Source: JBDSTZ01 sp039927975 (GTDB lineage Bacteria; Pseudomonadota; Gammaproteobacteria; Burkholderiales; Burkholderiaceae_D). Taken from it: 17,248 nucleotides of DNA. The notes below the pieces were generated by a model. It made no database searches. It saw nothing but the letters and a program-made list of their open reading frames with translations, and was not told where the DNA came from. The stretch lies in contig JBDSTZ010000578.1 in the NCBI GenBank assembly GCA_039927975.1, positions 1 through 17,248 on the forward strand. The letters run 5' to 3'. The position numbers were made by a program, and so were the translations under genes. Of this stretch, positions 6,074-14,190 are shown in pieces (position 1 is the stretch's first letter; each line of letters begins with the position of its first letter).

Positions 6074-6895
6074 ATGAATATAACTCTCTGGCGCCAGCGC
6101 GCCGTCGGCCTGGCCGTCCCCGCGCTCATCGTGATCCTGTGGCAAGCCTGCGCCATGCTCGGCTGGGTCAACCCCCAGGTGCTGCCCTCGCCGCTCGCGG
6201 TGACCATCAAGTGGATCGAGTACGCCATGCCGCTCGCCCCCTACGATCCGGCCGCCGGCTCGTGGCTCGCCTGGCTGTTCTCGGGCGAACTGGTGCACGA
6301 CACGCTGGGCAGCATGTACCGTGTGGTGGTCGGCTTCGCCGTCGGCGCGGGACTGGCCCTGCCGCTCGGCCTGTCGATGGGATCGAGCCGCGCCATGTAC
6401 GCCTGGCTCAATCCACTCATGCAGGTGCTGCGGCCGATTCCGCCCATCGCCTACATTCCGCTGGCGATTCTCTGGTTCGGCCTCGGCAACGCGCCGGCCG
6501 TGTTCCTGATCGCACTCGGCGCCTTCTTTCCGGTCCTGATGAACACCATCGCCGGCGTGCGCCATGTCGACGGCATCTACATCCGCGCCGCCCGCAACCT
6601 GGGCGCCAGCCAGCGCACCATGTTCATGCAGGTGATGCTGCCGGCGGCCGTGCCCTACATCCTGTCGGGCGTGCGGATCGGCATCGGCACCTCCTTCATC
6701 GTCGTCATCGTCTCGGAAATGATCGCCGTGAACAATGGCCTCGGCTTTCGCATTCTGGAGGCGCGCGAATACTTTTGGTCCGACAAGATCATCGCCGGCA
6801 TGATCAGCATTGGCCTGCTGGGCCTGGCCATCGACATCGGCATGAACAAACTGAACAATCATTTGCTGCGCTGGCACCGCGGCCTGGAGAACTGA
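6074..6895 (+). CDS. ABC transporter permease, NitT/TauT (SsuC-like) family
   Basis: 273 residues, an integral membrane protein with about six hydrophobic helices. The cytoplasmic coupling (EAA-like) loop is visible at about 159-195 (GVRHVDGIYIRAARNLGASQ, followed by QVMLPAAVPYILSGVRIG), and VVIVSEMIAVNNGLGF follows, typical of SsuC/TauC proteins. The start ATG 6074 is preceded by AAGGAG. One base separates its stop from the ATG of the ATPase, so it is tightly coupled. It would form the homodimeric channel of the importer with the binding protein upstream and the ATPase downstream. Confidence 0.92.
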   Translation: MNITLWRQRAVGLAVPALIVILWQACAMLGWVNPQVLPSPLAVTIKWIEYAMPLAPYDPAAGSWLAWLFSGELVHDTLGSMYRVVVGFAVGAGLALPLGLSMGSSRAMYAWLNPLMQVLRPIPPIAYIPLAILWFGLGNAPAVFLIALGAFFPVLMNTIAGVRHVDGIYIRAARNLGASQRTMFMQVMLPAAVPYILSGVRIGIGTSFIVVIVSEMIAVNNGLGFRILEAREYFWSDKIIAGMISIGLLGLAIDIGMNKLNNHLLRWHRGLEN

Positions 6896-6896
6896 G

Positions 6897-7694
6897 ATGA
6901 CCGCATCGCCTATCGAAGTCAAGCAAGTGAACAAGGTGTTCAACGCCGGCGAGCGCGAAGTCGTCGCGCTCAAGGACATCAATCTGAGCATTCCCGACGG
7001 CCAGTTCGTCTGCCTGCTGGGCCCTTCCGGTTGCGGCAAGTCGACCCTGCTCAACGCCATCGCCGGCTTTTCGCTGCCGTCCTCGGGCACCATCAACGCC
7101 AACGGCAAGCTGGTCACCGGGCCGGGGCCGGAGCGCGGCATGGTGTTCCAGGAATACGCGCTGTTTCCGTGGATGACGGTGGAGAAAAACATCGGCTTCG
7201 GCCTCGAAATTCGCGGCACGCCGAAGGACGAGATCAAGCACACCGTCGACCGCCTGCTGGGCACCTTGTCGCTGACCGACTTTCGCCATCGCTTCCCGAA
7301 GGACCTGTCGGGCGGCATGCGCCAGCGCGTGGCGATCGCCCGCGTGCTGGCGCTCGACTCGCCCATCATGCTGATGGACGAACCGTTTGGCGCCCTCGAC
7401 GCCCTCACCCGCCGCAACCTGCAGGACGAACTGCTGCGCATCTGGGCCGAACTGAAGAAGACCATCATCTTCGTCACCCACAGCATCGAGGAAGCCATCT
7501 ACCTGGCCGACCGCATCGTCGTGATGACCTACCGTCCCGGCACCGTCAAGCGCGACATCATGGTCGACATGCCGCGCCTGCGCGACCCGGCCGCGCCGGC
7601 CTTCAACACCCTCAAGCGCGAGCTCGGCATGCTGGTGATGGAGGAACAGCAGCGCCATCACCACGCGGAAATGCGCGCCGCCGCGGTTGACTAG
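6897..7694 (+). CDS. ABC transporter ATP-binding protein, NitT/TauT (SsuB-like) family
   Basis: 265 residues, complete nucleotide-binding domain. Walker A is GPSGCGKST (42-50), the Q-loop VFQEYALFPW, the signature LSGGMRQRV (from about 137), Walker B PIMLMDEPFGALD (Asp161/Glu162) and the switch His is in FVTHSIEEA. All residues required for ATP hydrolysis are present. The order and fit with the binding protein and permease define a full NitT/TauT-type importer. The C-terminal tail is charged and His-rich (QQRHHHAEMRAAAVD). The downstream kinase follows within about 40 bases, so both sets are probably one transcript. Confidence 0.94.
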   Translation: MTASPIEVKQVNKVFNAGEREVVALKDINLSIPDGQFVCLLGPSGCGKSTLLNAIAGFSLPSSGTINANGKLVTGPGPERGMVFQEYALFPWMTVEKNIGFGLEIRGTPKDEIKHTVDRLLGTLSLTDFRHRFPKDLSGGMRQRVAIARVLALDSPIMLMDEPFGALDALTRRNLQDELLRIWAELKKTIIFVTHSIEEAIYLADRIVVMTYRPGTVKRDIMVDMPRLRDPAAPAFNTLKRELGMLVMEEQQRHHHAEMRAAAVD

Positions 7695-7731
7695 CGGTAG
7701 AATTGGCCCCACTTCTCCTTGGGCAACATTC

Positions 7732-9498
7732 ATGCGCGTGCACCGTTCGTTCGTCTGGTTGATGGCGCTAGCCGCCGGCGCGCTGCTGGTCGGGCTGGTG
7801 TACCGCAGCGCCGCCGAGCAGGGCGCCGCCGAGGTGCTGGGCCAGGGGCGCCGTCAGCTCCAGCTGATGGCGCCCGAGCTTGAGTCGGCGCTCGACAAGT
7901 TCGAGACCCTGCCCTACGCGCTGGCGTTCCAGGAAGACGTGGCCGGAATGCTGGCCCATCCGGACGATGCGCCCCGCGCGGCCCGCCTGAACCATGTCCT
8001 GCAAGCGATCCAGCAGCAATCGAAGGTCGCGGCGATCTACCTGATGGACCGCCAGGGCAACACACTCGCCGCCAGCAACGCCGGCATGCCGCTCAGTTTC
8101 GTCGGCAAGAACTTCGGCTTTCGGCCGTACTTCCGACAGGCGCTGGATGGCGGCGCCGGGCGTTTTTACGGCATCGGCAATACCTCGGGCGAACCCGGCT
8201 ACTTCATTGCCCAGCCGGTCACGGCGGACGGCGCCATTGCCGGCGTCATCGCGGTCAAGATCAGCCTGGGTGAGTTCGAGCGCAACTGGGCCGGCAGCGA
8301 CGACGCCATCGCGCTCACCGACGCCGCCGGCGTGGTGTTCCTGTCGAACCGAAAAAGCTGGAAGTACCACAGCCTGCGCGCCCTGGGCGCCATCACCGAG
8401 CGCGACCTGGCCGCCACCTTGCAATACGCCGGCATGCCGATCACCCCGGTTGAAGGCGGCGTCGGTCCGCACGCGGCCCAGGCGGTCGGCCGGCTTGGCT
8501 GGCAACTCATGCTGTTCCCGGCGCCGCGCCGCGTGGCGCGCAACGCGGCCTTGTGGGCGCTCGCTTGCGCGCTGGTGCTCGCCAGCGCGGCGCTGGCCGG
8601 CTGGGCCGTGCATCAGCGCCGCCGCCGGCTGGAGGAGCGGCGCGCGTCCGGCATCGCCCTGCGCGACGCCGCCGACCAGCTCGACCTGCGCATCGCCGAG
8701 CGCACCACGCAGTTGCGTACCGCCAACGACGCCCTCGAAACCCGCTACGCCACGCTCAAGCAGACCGAGTTGGTGCTGCGTTCCACCCAGGACGAGCTGG
8801 TCCAGGCCGGCAAGCTGGCCATGCTCGGCCAGATGGCGGCCGGCGTCACCCACGAACTGAACCAGCCGCTGGCGGCGATCCGCGCCTTTGCCGACAACGC
8901 CCGGACCTTTCTCGAACGAGGCCAGGCCGACCAGGCCAGCGCCAATCTCGGCCACATTGCCGACGCCAGCGCCAGGATGGGCGCCATCATCAGCCAGTTG
9001 AAAGGATTCGCGCGCAAGAGCGATTCGGTCGGCGCGGTCGACCTCGCCATGGCCATCCATGCCTCGACGCTGATGCTGCAAAGCGATTTTCGGCGAGTCG
9101 GCGCCGAACTGCGTGTTCCGGACGATCTCGCGGCAATCTCGCTGACCGTGGCCGGCGATCCGGTGCGCATCGAGCAAGTCTTCATCAACCTGCTGCGCAA
9201 CGCGCTCGACGCGGTCGAGTTGGCGCCGCTGCGCCGGGTCACCGTCGGCCTGCGTCAGGAACAGGGCTGGGCGGTGGTCAGCATCAGCGATACCGGGGCC
9301 GGCATTCCGGGCGAGGTCGCCGCCCACTTGTTCGAAGCCTTCTTTACCACCAAGCCATCCGGCAAGGGACTCGGCCTCGGCCTCGCCATCTCCTCCTCGA
9401 TCGTGCAGGCAATGAACGGCCAGCTGCGCGGCTACAATCAGGAAGCTGGCGGCGCCGAGTTCGAGGTCCGCCTTCCCATGCACGACAAAGGATTCTGA
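7732..9498 (+). CDS. DctB-like membrane sensor histidine kinase
   Basis: About 588 residues. TM1 is at about 8-24 and TM2 at about 272-295. They bracket a periplasmic region with the dCache (DctB-type) signature GKNFGFRPYFRQALDGG, then RFYGIGNTSGEPGYFIAQPV and GVIAVKISLGEFE. After TM2 a coiled coil leads to the H-box GVTHELNQPLAAIRAFADNA (His374), N-box NLLRNALDAVE (Asn490), G1 DTGAGIP (Asp520) and G2 GKGLGLGLAISSSI. The frame is open from TTG 7687, inside the ATPase gene, but ATG 7732 immediately precedes the charged start of TM1 and is preferred; its ribosome binding site is weak. It should autophosphorylate on sensing a periplasmic ligand, perhaps the importer's substrate, and pass phosphate to the adjacent regulator. 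DctB relatives sense C4-dicarboxylates, but the ligand here is unproven. Confidence 0.88.
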   Translation: MRVHRSFVWLMALAAGALLVGLVYRSAAEQGAAEVLGQGRRQLQLMAPELESALDKFETLPYALAFQEDVAGMLAHPDDAPRAARLNHVLQAIQQQSKVAAIYLMDRQGNTLAASNAGMPLSFVGKNFGFRPYFRQALDGGAGRFYGIGNTSGEPGYFIAQPVTADGAIAGVIAVKISLGEFERNWAGSDDAIALTDAAGVVFLSNRKSWKYHSLRALGAITERDLAATLQYAGMPITPVEGGVGPHAAQAVGRLGWQLMLFPAPRRVARNAALWALACALVLASAALAGWAVHQRRRRLEERRASGIALRDAADQLDLRIAERTTQLRTANDALETRYATLKQTELVLRSTQDELVQAGKLAMLGQMAAGVTHELNQPLAAIRAFADNARTFLERGQADQASANLGHIADASARMGAIISQLKGFARKSDSVGAVDLAMAIHASTLMLQSDFRRVGAELRVPDDLAAISLTVAGDPVRIEQVFINLLRNALDAVELAPLRRVTVGLRQEQGWAVVSISDTGAGIPGEVAAHLFEAFFTTKPSGKGLGLGLAISSSIVQAMNGQLRGYNQEAGGAEFEVRLPMHDKGF

Positions 9499-9499
9499 C

Positions 9500-10837
9500 A
9501 TGCGCGCCATCCTGGTTGAAGACGAAGCGGCGCTGCGCCTGGCGACGACCCAGACGCTCGAACTGGGCGGCTTCACGGTCGACGCCTACGCCAGCGCCGA
9601 GGCGGCGCAAGCGGCGCTTTCTGCCGATTTCGACGGCGTGATCGTCAGCGATGTGCGGTTGGGCGGCAGCTCGGGCCTGGACCTGTTGGCCCACGTGGTG
9701 GCGCTCGACGCCGAGCTGCCGGTCATCATCGTCACCGGCCATGGCGATGTGAACATGGCGGTCGCGGCGATGCGCTCCGGCGCCTACGACTTCATTGAGA
9801 AACCGTTCAACGCCGAGAGACTGCTGGGCGCCGTCAGCCGCGCCCACGAACGGCGCAGCCTGGTGCTGGAAAATCGCCGCCTGAAAGCCGCCTGGGCCCT
9901 CCATCCGGATACGCCGGAGCTGGTCGGTCGTACCCCGGCGATGGAACAGCTCAAGGTGATGGTGCGAAATATCGCGCCGAGCGGCGTCGACATTCTCATC
10001 AACGGCGAAACCGGCACCGGCAAGGAAGTGCTGGCGCGCCTGATTCACGCCGCCAGCGAGCGCAAGGGTAATTTCGTCGCCATCAACTGCGGTGCGCTGC
10101 CCGAATCCATTTTCGAGAGCGAGATGTTCGGCCACGAGGCGGGCGCCTTCACCGGCGCCCAGAAGCGCCGCATCGGCAAGCTCGAATACGCCAACAACGG
10201 CACGCTGTTCCTCGACGAAATCGAGAGCATGCCGATGGCCTTGCAAGTCAAGTTGCTGCGCGTGCTGCAGGAGCGCCGGCTTGAAAGATTGGGGGGCAAT
10301 GAAGCGATCGCCGTCAACTTCCGGATCATCGCGGCGAGCAAGGCCGATCTGGTGCAACTGGCGGCGCAGGGCAAGTTTCGCGAAGACCTGTACTACCGCA
10401 TCGGCGTCGCAGCCCTCGACCTGCCGCCCTTGCGCGAGCGGCGCGACGACATTCCCTTGCTGCTGGCGCATTTCGCGCAGGATGCCGCCAACCGTTTCAG
10501 TCGCCCGCTGCCGCAATGGAGCGCGCAGCAGATGCATGAGTGGCAGCGGCAAGCGTGGCCGGGCAACCTGCGCGAACTGCGCAATTTTGCCGAGCGGCTG
10601 GTGTTGAATATTGTCCCGACGAGCAGTCCGGCGGCGCCGCTCGCGACCGAAAAGCAGACCCCACTGCCAGCCCAGGTCGAGCAGTTCGAACAGGCGCTGA
10701 TCACCCGTGCCCTGGCCGAAGCGTCGGGCAGCGTGAGCAGCGCGGCCGAACAGCTGGGGGTGCCGCGCAAGACCCTTTACGACAAGATCAAGAAGTACCA
10801 GTTATTGTCGCCGCGCTTGCTGGCCGGCGGCGATTGA
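9500..10837 (+). CDS. sigma-54-dependent response regulator, DctD/NtrC family
   Basis: 445 residues in three domains. The receiver (1-120) has the acidic pair Glu7/Asp8, phospho-acceptor Asp51 in VSDVRLGG and Lys101 in FIEKPF. The AAA+ domain (about 140-370) has Walker A GETGTGKE (169-176), the sigma-54-contact loop GAFTGA (215-220), Walker B GTLFLDEIE and an arginine-finger region FREDLYYRI. A Fis-type helix-turn-helix (SVSSAAEQLGVPRKTLYDKIKKY) ends the protein. All elements for sigma-54 activation are intact. It begins one base after the kinase stop, with AAAGGA upstream. The probable target is the -24/-12 promoter at 5034, through the tandem repeats at 4936-4986, so the module would regulate itself. 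Confidence 0.94.
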   Translation: MRAILVEDEAALRLATTQTLELGGFTVDAYASAEAAQAALSADFDGVIVSDVRLGGSSGLDLLAHVVALDAELPVIIVTGHGDVNMAVAAMRSGAYDFIEKPFNAERLLGAVSRAHERRSLVLENRRLKAAWALHPDTPELVGRTPAMEQLKVMVRNIAPSGVDILINGETGTGKEVLARLIHAASERKGNFVAINCGALPESIFESEMFGHEAGAFTGAQKRRIGKLEYANNGTLFLDEIESMPMALQVKLLRVLQERRLERLGGNEAIAVNFRIIAASKADLVQLAAQGKFREDLYYRIGVAALDLPPLRERRDDIPLLLAHFAQDAANRFSRPLPQWSAQQMHEWQRQAWPGNLRELRNFAERLVLNIVPTSSPAAPLATEKQTPLPAQVEQFEQALITRALAEASGSVSSAAEQLGVPRKTLYDKIKKYQLLSPRLLAGGD

Positions 10838-10852
10838 GCGGTCCGCCCTGAC

Positions 10853-12421
10853 TTACTTCGCGCTGCTCAGTTTCAGCAGGTAGACATCGTTTTCGCGCAC
10901 CGGCAAGGCCAGCTTGAAGTTGCCGTCCGCGCCCACCCGTACCGCGCGTTTTTCGGCAGCGGCGCCGGTCGCAACCGACTTCAGGCTGGCGACTTGCTCA
11001 CGGCTCAACTGCTTCGGCGAACCCATGCCGATAAATGCCGTGTAGGCGTCGTTCTTCTTGTAACCGACCTGCGACAGCGTGAGGGTATAGCTGCCCTTCT
11101 TCAAGCCGTGCAAGTTCACTTCCACCTGGCCCTTGCTCTTGGGCGGCAAATCCTTGATGAAGAACTGCTGATTGTTGACCTTCTCCGGCAGCGTATAGGT
11201 GTAGTCCCACAGCAGCACCTGCACATTGCCCTTGTCGTCGGTGGTCGCGATCGATTGCGCGTCGCCGTTCTTCAGCTCGGTGGACCCGAGTCCATTCAGG
11301 AATTGGTAGGCGAAATACGCCGGCTTCTTGATGCCCTGCGTGTTCATCAATCCAAAGCCGCCATGGAAGGCTTCGAAGCGCGGACCGGCTTCCTCGAAGA
11401 TATCGGTAAATACCCAATACGACATCGACTGCGCCGCGTTGCCAACCTGCTTGAGCTTTTGCAGGATATAGGCCGCCTGGTGGTAGCTGTCGTGGGACGG
11501 ATCGGACGGCGTGTACGACGAACTCCATTCGGTGTAATGCAGATCCAGGTTTGGCATGACGGACGCCGCGATTTCCTTCCGATTGCGAAACACGTCGTTA
11601 CTGATGGCGCCCTGGTCCTTGGCCAGCACGGTTCCCTTGGTGCCGAATTCGTCGAGGAATCCTTCATGCACGCCGTAGGTATGCGTGCTGACGAAATCGA
11701 GCGGCACCTTATTCTTGGCGCAGTAGGCGATCATCTCCGGAATCCACGCGGCGCCGGCGGTGGCGGGGCCGCCCACCTTGTATTGCGGATTGACGCCCTT
11801 GATCGCGAGCGCGGCGTATTTGTAGAGTTTGAAGTAATCGTCTTGCGAGCCGGCCCAGAAACCGTCGAGATTCGGCTCGTTCCACACCTCGAAATACCAG
11901 CTCGCCACTTCGGCCTGGCCGTAGCGCTCGGTCCAGTGTTCCGTCAGGGTCTTGACCAGCTTGCCCCACTGTTCATAGCTGCGCGGCGGCGTCACATTGC
12001 CGCGCCACCAAAAAATCGTCTTGTTGCCGCTGGCCATCGGCGAAGGCATGAAGCCAAGTTCGACGAAAGGCTTGACGCCGATACTGAGCAGATAATCGTA
12101 CAGCGCATCGATGTAGGTGAAGTTGTATTGCTCTTTGCCTTGGTCGTCGTATTTGAATACCGCCATGTCATCGTTCAGCAGCCCGTGCATGCGGATGTAG
12201 CGAAAGCCCGTATCGCGCTTGGTTTCGGCCAGCTGCTGCTGCCAGTCCGCCCGCAAGCCCTCGTTCGCGCGGCCGGCGCCAATCGTAAAATTAAAGGTCT
12301 TGTTTAATTTTCCCTGCGTTTGATCAACCGCCAGATCGATCACGCGGTTTTGCGAATACGCTTGCGAGGAGACGATCAGCAAAGCACCGAGCAGCATTGA
12401 AGCGATGGATTTCAGACGCAT
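10853..12421 (-). CDS. glycoside hydrolase family 39 (beta-xylosidase-like)
   Basis: 522 residues with a signal peptide (MRLKSIASMLLGALLIVSSQAYS), so exported. A (beta/alpha)8 clan-A barrel: FRYIRMHGLLNDDM, then SIGVKPFVELGFMPSPMASG (the GH39 strand-4 region), the acid/base Glu182 in WYFEVWNEPNLDGFW and the nucleophile Glu298 in LHYTEWSSSYTPSDP. A C-terminal beta-sandwich of about 130 residues (VNLHGLKKGSYTLTLSQVGY) follows, as in characterised GH39 xylosidases. Expected action is release of xylose from non-reducing ends of xylo-oligosaccharides. The start is ATG 12421; only a weak purine-rich sequence lies upstream. It converges with the activator gene (15 bases between stops) and diverges from the AraC-type regulator, which may control it. 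Confidence 0.9.
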   Translation of the reverse strand: MRLKSIASMLLGALLIVSSQAYSQNRVIDLAVDQTQGKLNKTFNFTIGAGRANEGLRADWQQQLAETKRDTGFRYIRMHGLLNDDMAVFKYDDQGKEQYNFTYIDALYDYLLSIGVKPFVELGFMPSPMASGNKTIFWWRGNVTPPRSYEQWGKLVKTLTEHWTERYGQAEVASWYFEVWNEPNLDGFWAGSQDDYFKLYKYAALAIKGVNPQYKVGGPATAGAAWIPEMIAYCAKNKVPLDFVSTHTYGVHEGFLDEFGTKGTVLAKDQGAISNDVFRNRKEIAASVMPNLDLHYTEWSSSYTPSDPSHDSYHQAAYILQKLKQVGNAAQSMSYWVFTDIFEEAGPRFEAFHGGFGLMNTQGIKKPAYFAYQFLNGLGSTELKNGDAQSIATTDDKGNVQVLLWDYTYTLPEKVNNQQFFIKDLPPKSKGQVEVNLHGLKKGSYTLTLSQVGYKKNDAYTAFIGMGSPKQLSREQVASLKSVATGAAAEKRAVRVGADGNFKLALPVRENDVYLLKLSSAK

Positions 12422-12578
12422 GCAGAATCTTTCAATAAAGTAAATGGATCGACGAGAAGGGGCGGCTGCGACGCCGGCACACTCGACTGCCCAGAGTAAG
12501 CCAGAGTGCGGTCCACTTGTAGCACGGGGAGGAAAAGCCCTATGAAAATGCAGAAAATTCTATCAATTATGACGCCAA

Positions 12579-12592
12579 TGTTAGCGCAATAG
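12579..12592. promoter_or_regulatory. xyl-box-like half operator upstream of GH39
   Basis: TGTTAGCGCAATAG: the first nine bases match an ideal TGTTAGCGCTAACA palindrome exactly and the right half is degenerate. About 160 bases before the GH39 start. Similar sequences precede both GH43 genes. Confidence 0.35.
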
Positions 12593-12665
12593 GCGCCGGC
12601 CCGACACGGACGGCCCACCTCGTTGGCGCGCGCCGCGAACGCCTAAAATCGTATTGCCCGGGTGA

Positions 12666-12681
12666 CATGCGGCCCCGCATG
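12666..12681. repeat. 7-2-7 inverted repeat upstream of AraC-type regulator
   Basis: CATGCGG-CC-CCGCATG, arms identical after inversion. It lies about 95-110 bases before the regulator's ATG. It could be an operator; the two-base centre excludes an ordinary hairpin of full stem length. Confidence 0.4.
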
Positions 12682-12773
12682 CTGTAAATTCCATGCCTGC
12701 GCCCAGCCCGCGTCGTCAGCCGCCCGGGCCTCGCCACCAATTCAAACCACGGATTCCAAGGGTTTACACTCAG

Positions 12774-13949
12774 ATGCACGCGTTATATTTTAAGGCTTTG
12801 CTGCGCCTTGTCTTGCTACTGATCGTGAGTGGCGTGGTCAGTTATGCATGTGTAAGCCGCAGTTATCGGCAAGACGTCCTGATTGGCACAGCGGCGGAGG
12901 GTTTCAAGTATCAGCTGGCGAACCGGACCTTTGCGCCTGGCGCGAACGCGCATTCGATCTTGCGATCGAAGGCGGAGCCCACGCGCCTGCTCATCGATTT
13001 CACGCTCGATGCCGCCGCCTCCAATCCCTACGCCGCCACCGCCATTGTGTTTACGGGGGCGGACGGCAAACCCGCGCTCATCGACCTGTCGCGCTATGGC
13101 AGCATCAGTTTCGACGCCAGATGCTACCCCTCCAACACCTTGTCGATCGGCATATCGACGTTCGACCCCAGGGTCTCCAAGCCAGGCGACTTGCTGACCT
13201 ACCGCACGCCATCGACCTTCATCGCGTGCGAGGAAGCGGGCGCCCACGTCGACCTCGACCTGACCCGCATGTCGGTCCCCCAGTGGTGGTTCGACATGTT
13301 CAAGCTGAACCTGTCGCAGCAGGGGTACGCGCTCGACAAGGTGGCGCAGATCGAATTCGGCAGCAGCAGCCGCAGCCCCACCGGCGTCGCCACGCGGGTC
13401 GAAATCGCCCAGCTGACGCTGCATGGCCGCGACTATGGCTACATCTACTTCCTGGGTGCCGTTCTGGTATTGGCATGGGGCTCGTTTGCGATCTGGTTCT
13501 TCCGCCAGTATGCGGCCGCGCTGTCGCATGAAGTGCAATCGCGCCTGCGCAAGGATCTGCCACTGGTCGCCTATCAACAATTGTCGATCGAACCGCACCG
13601 CGACAAGGAAAAAGGCGCCATCCTTAAATTAATGGCAACGCGTTATGGTGATTCGGATCTTGATCTGGAAACCGTGGTGGCGGAAACCGGCGTCAATCGA
13701 AACAAGGTTAACGATATCCTGAAAGCGGAATTAGGCTATACCTTCAGCACCTACCTCAATAAGCTGCGCCTGACCGAAGCATCGCGTTTGCTCACGGAAA
13801 ATGCCAACGCCAGCATCGCTGAAATCGCCTATTCGGTCGGCTATAAAAACGTCTCCTATTTCAATAAGCTGTTCAAAGAAGAATATCAATGCACGCCGAA
13901 AGCGTTTCGCGAAGTGATAACCAAGAATATCCAGGAGCCCGCTGAATAA
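12774..13949 (+). CDS. membrane-anchored AraC-family regulator with extracytoplasmic sensor domain
   Basis: 391 residues. TM1 is at about 8-26 and TM2 at about 222-243. Between them is about 190 residues of beta-rich sequence (including LIDLSRYGSISFDARCYPSN, later IEFGSSSRSPTGVATRVEIAQLTLHGRDY) resembling CBM/CIA30-like jelly-roll domains; that likeness is by eye. The cytoplasmic C-terminus carries two AraC helix-turn-helices: DLETVVAETGVNRNKVNDIL, then SIAEIAYSVGYKNVSYFNKL, followed by the family end CTPKAFREV. This is a one-component transmembrane regulator, which could bind an extracytoplasmic sugar and act directly on DNA. ATG 12774 directly precedes TM1; the frame opens at 12693, but that extension is Pro/Arg-rich. 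Probable targets are the divergent GH39 and downstream GH43 genes. Confidence 0.85.
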   Translation: MHALYFKALLRLVLLLIVSGVVSYACVSRSYRQDVLIGTAAEGFKYQLANRTFAPGANAHSILRSKAEPTRLLIDFTLDAAASNPYAATAIVFTGADGKPALIDLSRYGSISFDARCYPSNTLSIGISTFDPRVSKPGDLLTYRTPSTFIACEEAGAHVDLDLTRMSVPQWWFDMFKLNLSQQGYALDKVAQIEFGSSSRSPTGVATRVEIAQLTLHGRDYGYIYFLGAVLVLAWGSFAIWFFRQYAAALSHEVQSRLRKDLPLVAYQQLSIEPHRDKEKGAILKLMATRYGDSDLDLETVVAETGVNRNKVNDILKAELGYTFSTYLNKLRLTEASRLLTENANASIAEIAYSVGYKNVSYFNKLFKEEYQCTPKAFREVITKNIQEPAE

Positions 13950-13967
13950 TTTGTCAAGCGTGGGGAT

Positions 13968-13999
13968 TGGCGCCCGGCCTTCGGCGGCCGCTGGCGCCA
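13968..13999 (+). terminator. strong two-part hairpin after the AraC-type gene
   Basis: Outer stem TGGCGCC (13968-13974) pairs with GGCGCCA (13993-13999). Inner stem CGGCC (13975-13979) pairs with GGCCG (13986-13990) around loop TTCGGC, leaving a two-base bulge. It lies about 20 bases after the stop codon. No U-tract follows, so it may terminate weakly or act as a 3' stabilising structure. Confidence 0.4.
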
Positions 14000-14030
14000 G
14001 GTGCGCGACCTGCCCGCGTATCCCGTCCGG

Positions 14031-14043
14031 TGTTAGGCTAACA
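14031..14043. promoter_or_regulatory. 13-bp palindrome, LacI/xyl-box-like, upstream of second GH43
   Basis: TGTTAG-G-CTAACA, a perfect inverted repeat around one base. It equals the TGTTAGCGCTAACA palindrome with one central base missing. GTCCGG (14025-14030) and CCGGAC (14052-14057) flank it as a further inverted pair. About 150 bases upstream of the probable original start at 14191. Confidence 0.42.
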
Positions 14044-14190
14044 GCGACTACCCGGACAATGAAAAAATCCGCACGATCATAGTTTTCGCCTGCCATTCGC
14101 TATAGCCATACCGCTTTTCCCACGTATTCTCTCGGCATCGGCCAGGCTTGCCCGGGCTTCCGCACGACCATCACCGAAAGCAGAAACACT

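Larger units (their letters stand above)
12422..12773. other. divergent control region between GH39 and AraC-type regulator
   Basis: 352 bases without a gene. It contains an xyl-box-like half site (12579-12592) and a dyad (12666-12681), listed separately. TTGGCG (12623) with TAAAAT (12644) is a poor -35/-10 candidate for the regulator, with a 15-base spacer. An AT-rich patch (12541-12570) might serve the GH39 promoter. Confidence 0.4.

Noticed and set aside
5236..6900. Arg-rich plus-strand frame overlapping the binding protein and permease
   Set aside because: Wrong-frame reading (Arg/His/Gln-rich) of two well-supported genes with a signal peptide and membrane helices.
5003..7498. Very long open frame on the minus strand opposite the ABC genes
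   Set aside because: It lies antisense to three clearly recognisable ABC genes. Its composition (runs of His, Gly, Asp, Val) is that of the reverse frame of GC-rich coding DNA, with no domain and no ribosome binding site.
7768..9576. Long minus-strand open frame opposite the DctB-like kinase
   Set aside because: Same codon-mirror effect. The plus strand shows H, N, G1 and G2 boxes in order, and the reverse frame has no recognisable motif.
10827..10848. GGCGG/CCGCC pair at the end of the activator gene as a terminator
   Set aside because: The stem is only five pairs with a long loop and no U-run. It could be chance in GC-rich DNA.
10994..12307. Plus-strand open frame opposite the GH39 gene
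   Set aside because: The minus strand encodes GH39 with both catalytic glutamates. The opposite frame is a by-product of codon bias.
12693..12773. Upstream ATG for the AraC-type gene
   Set aside because: It adds 27 Pro/Arg-rich residues before the first membrane helix and has no ribosome binding site. ATG 12774 fits the topology better.
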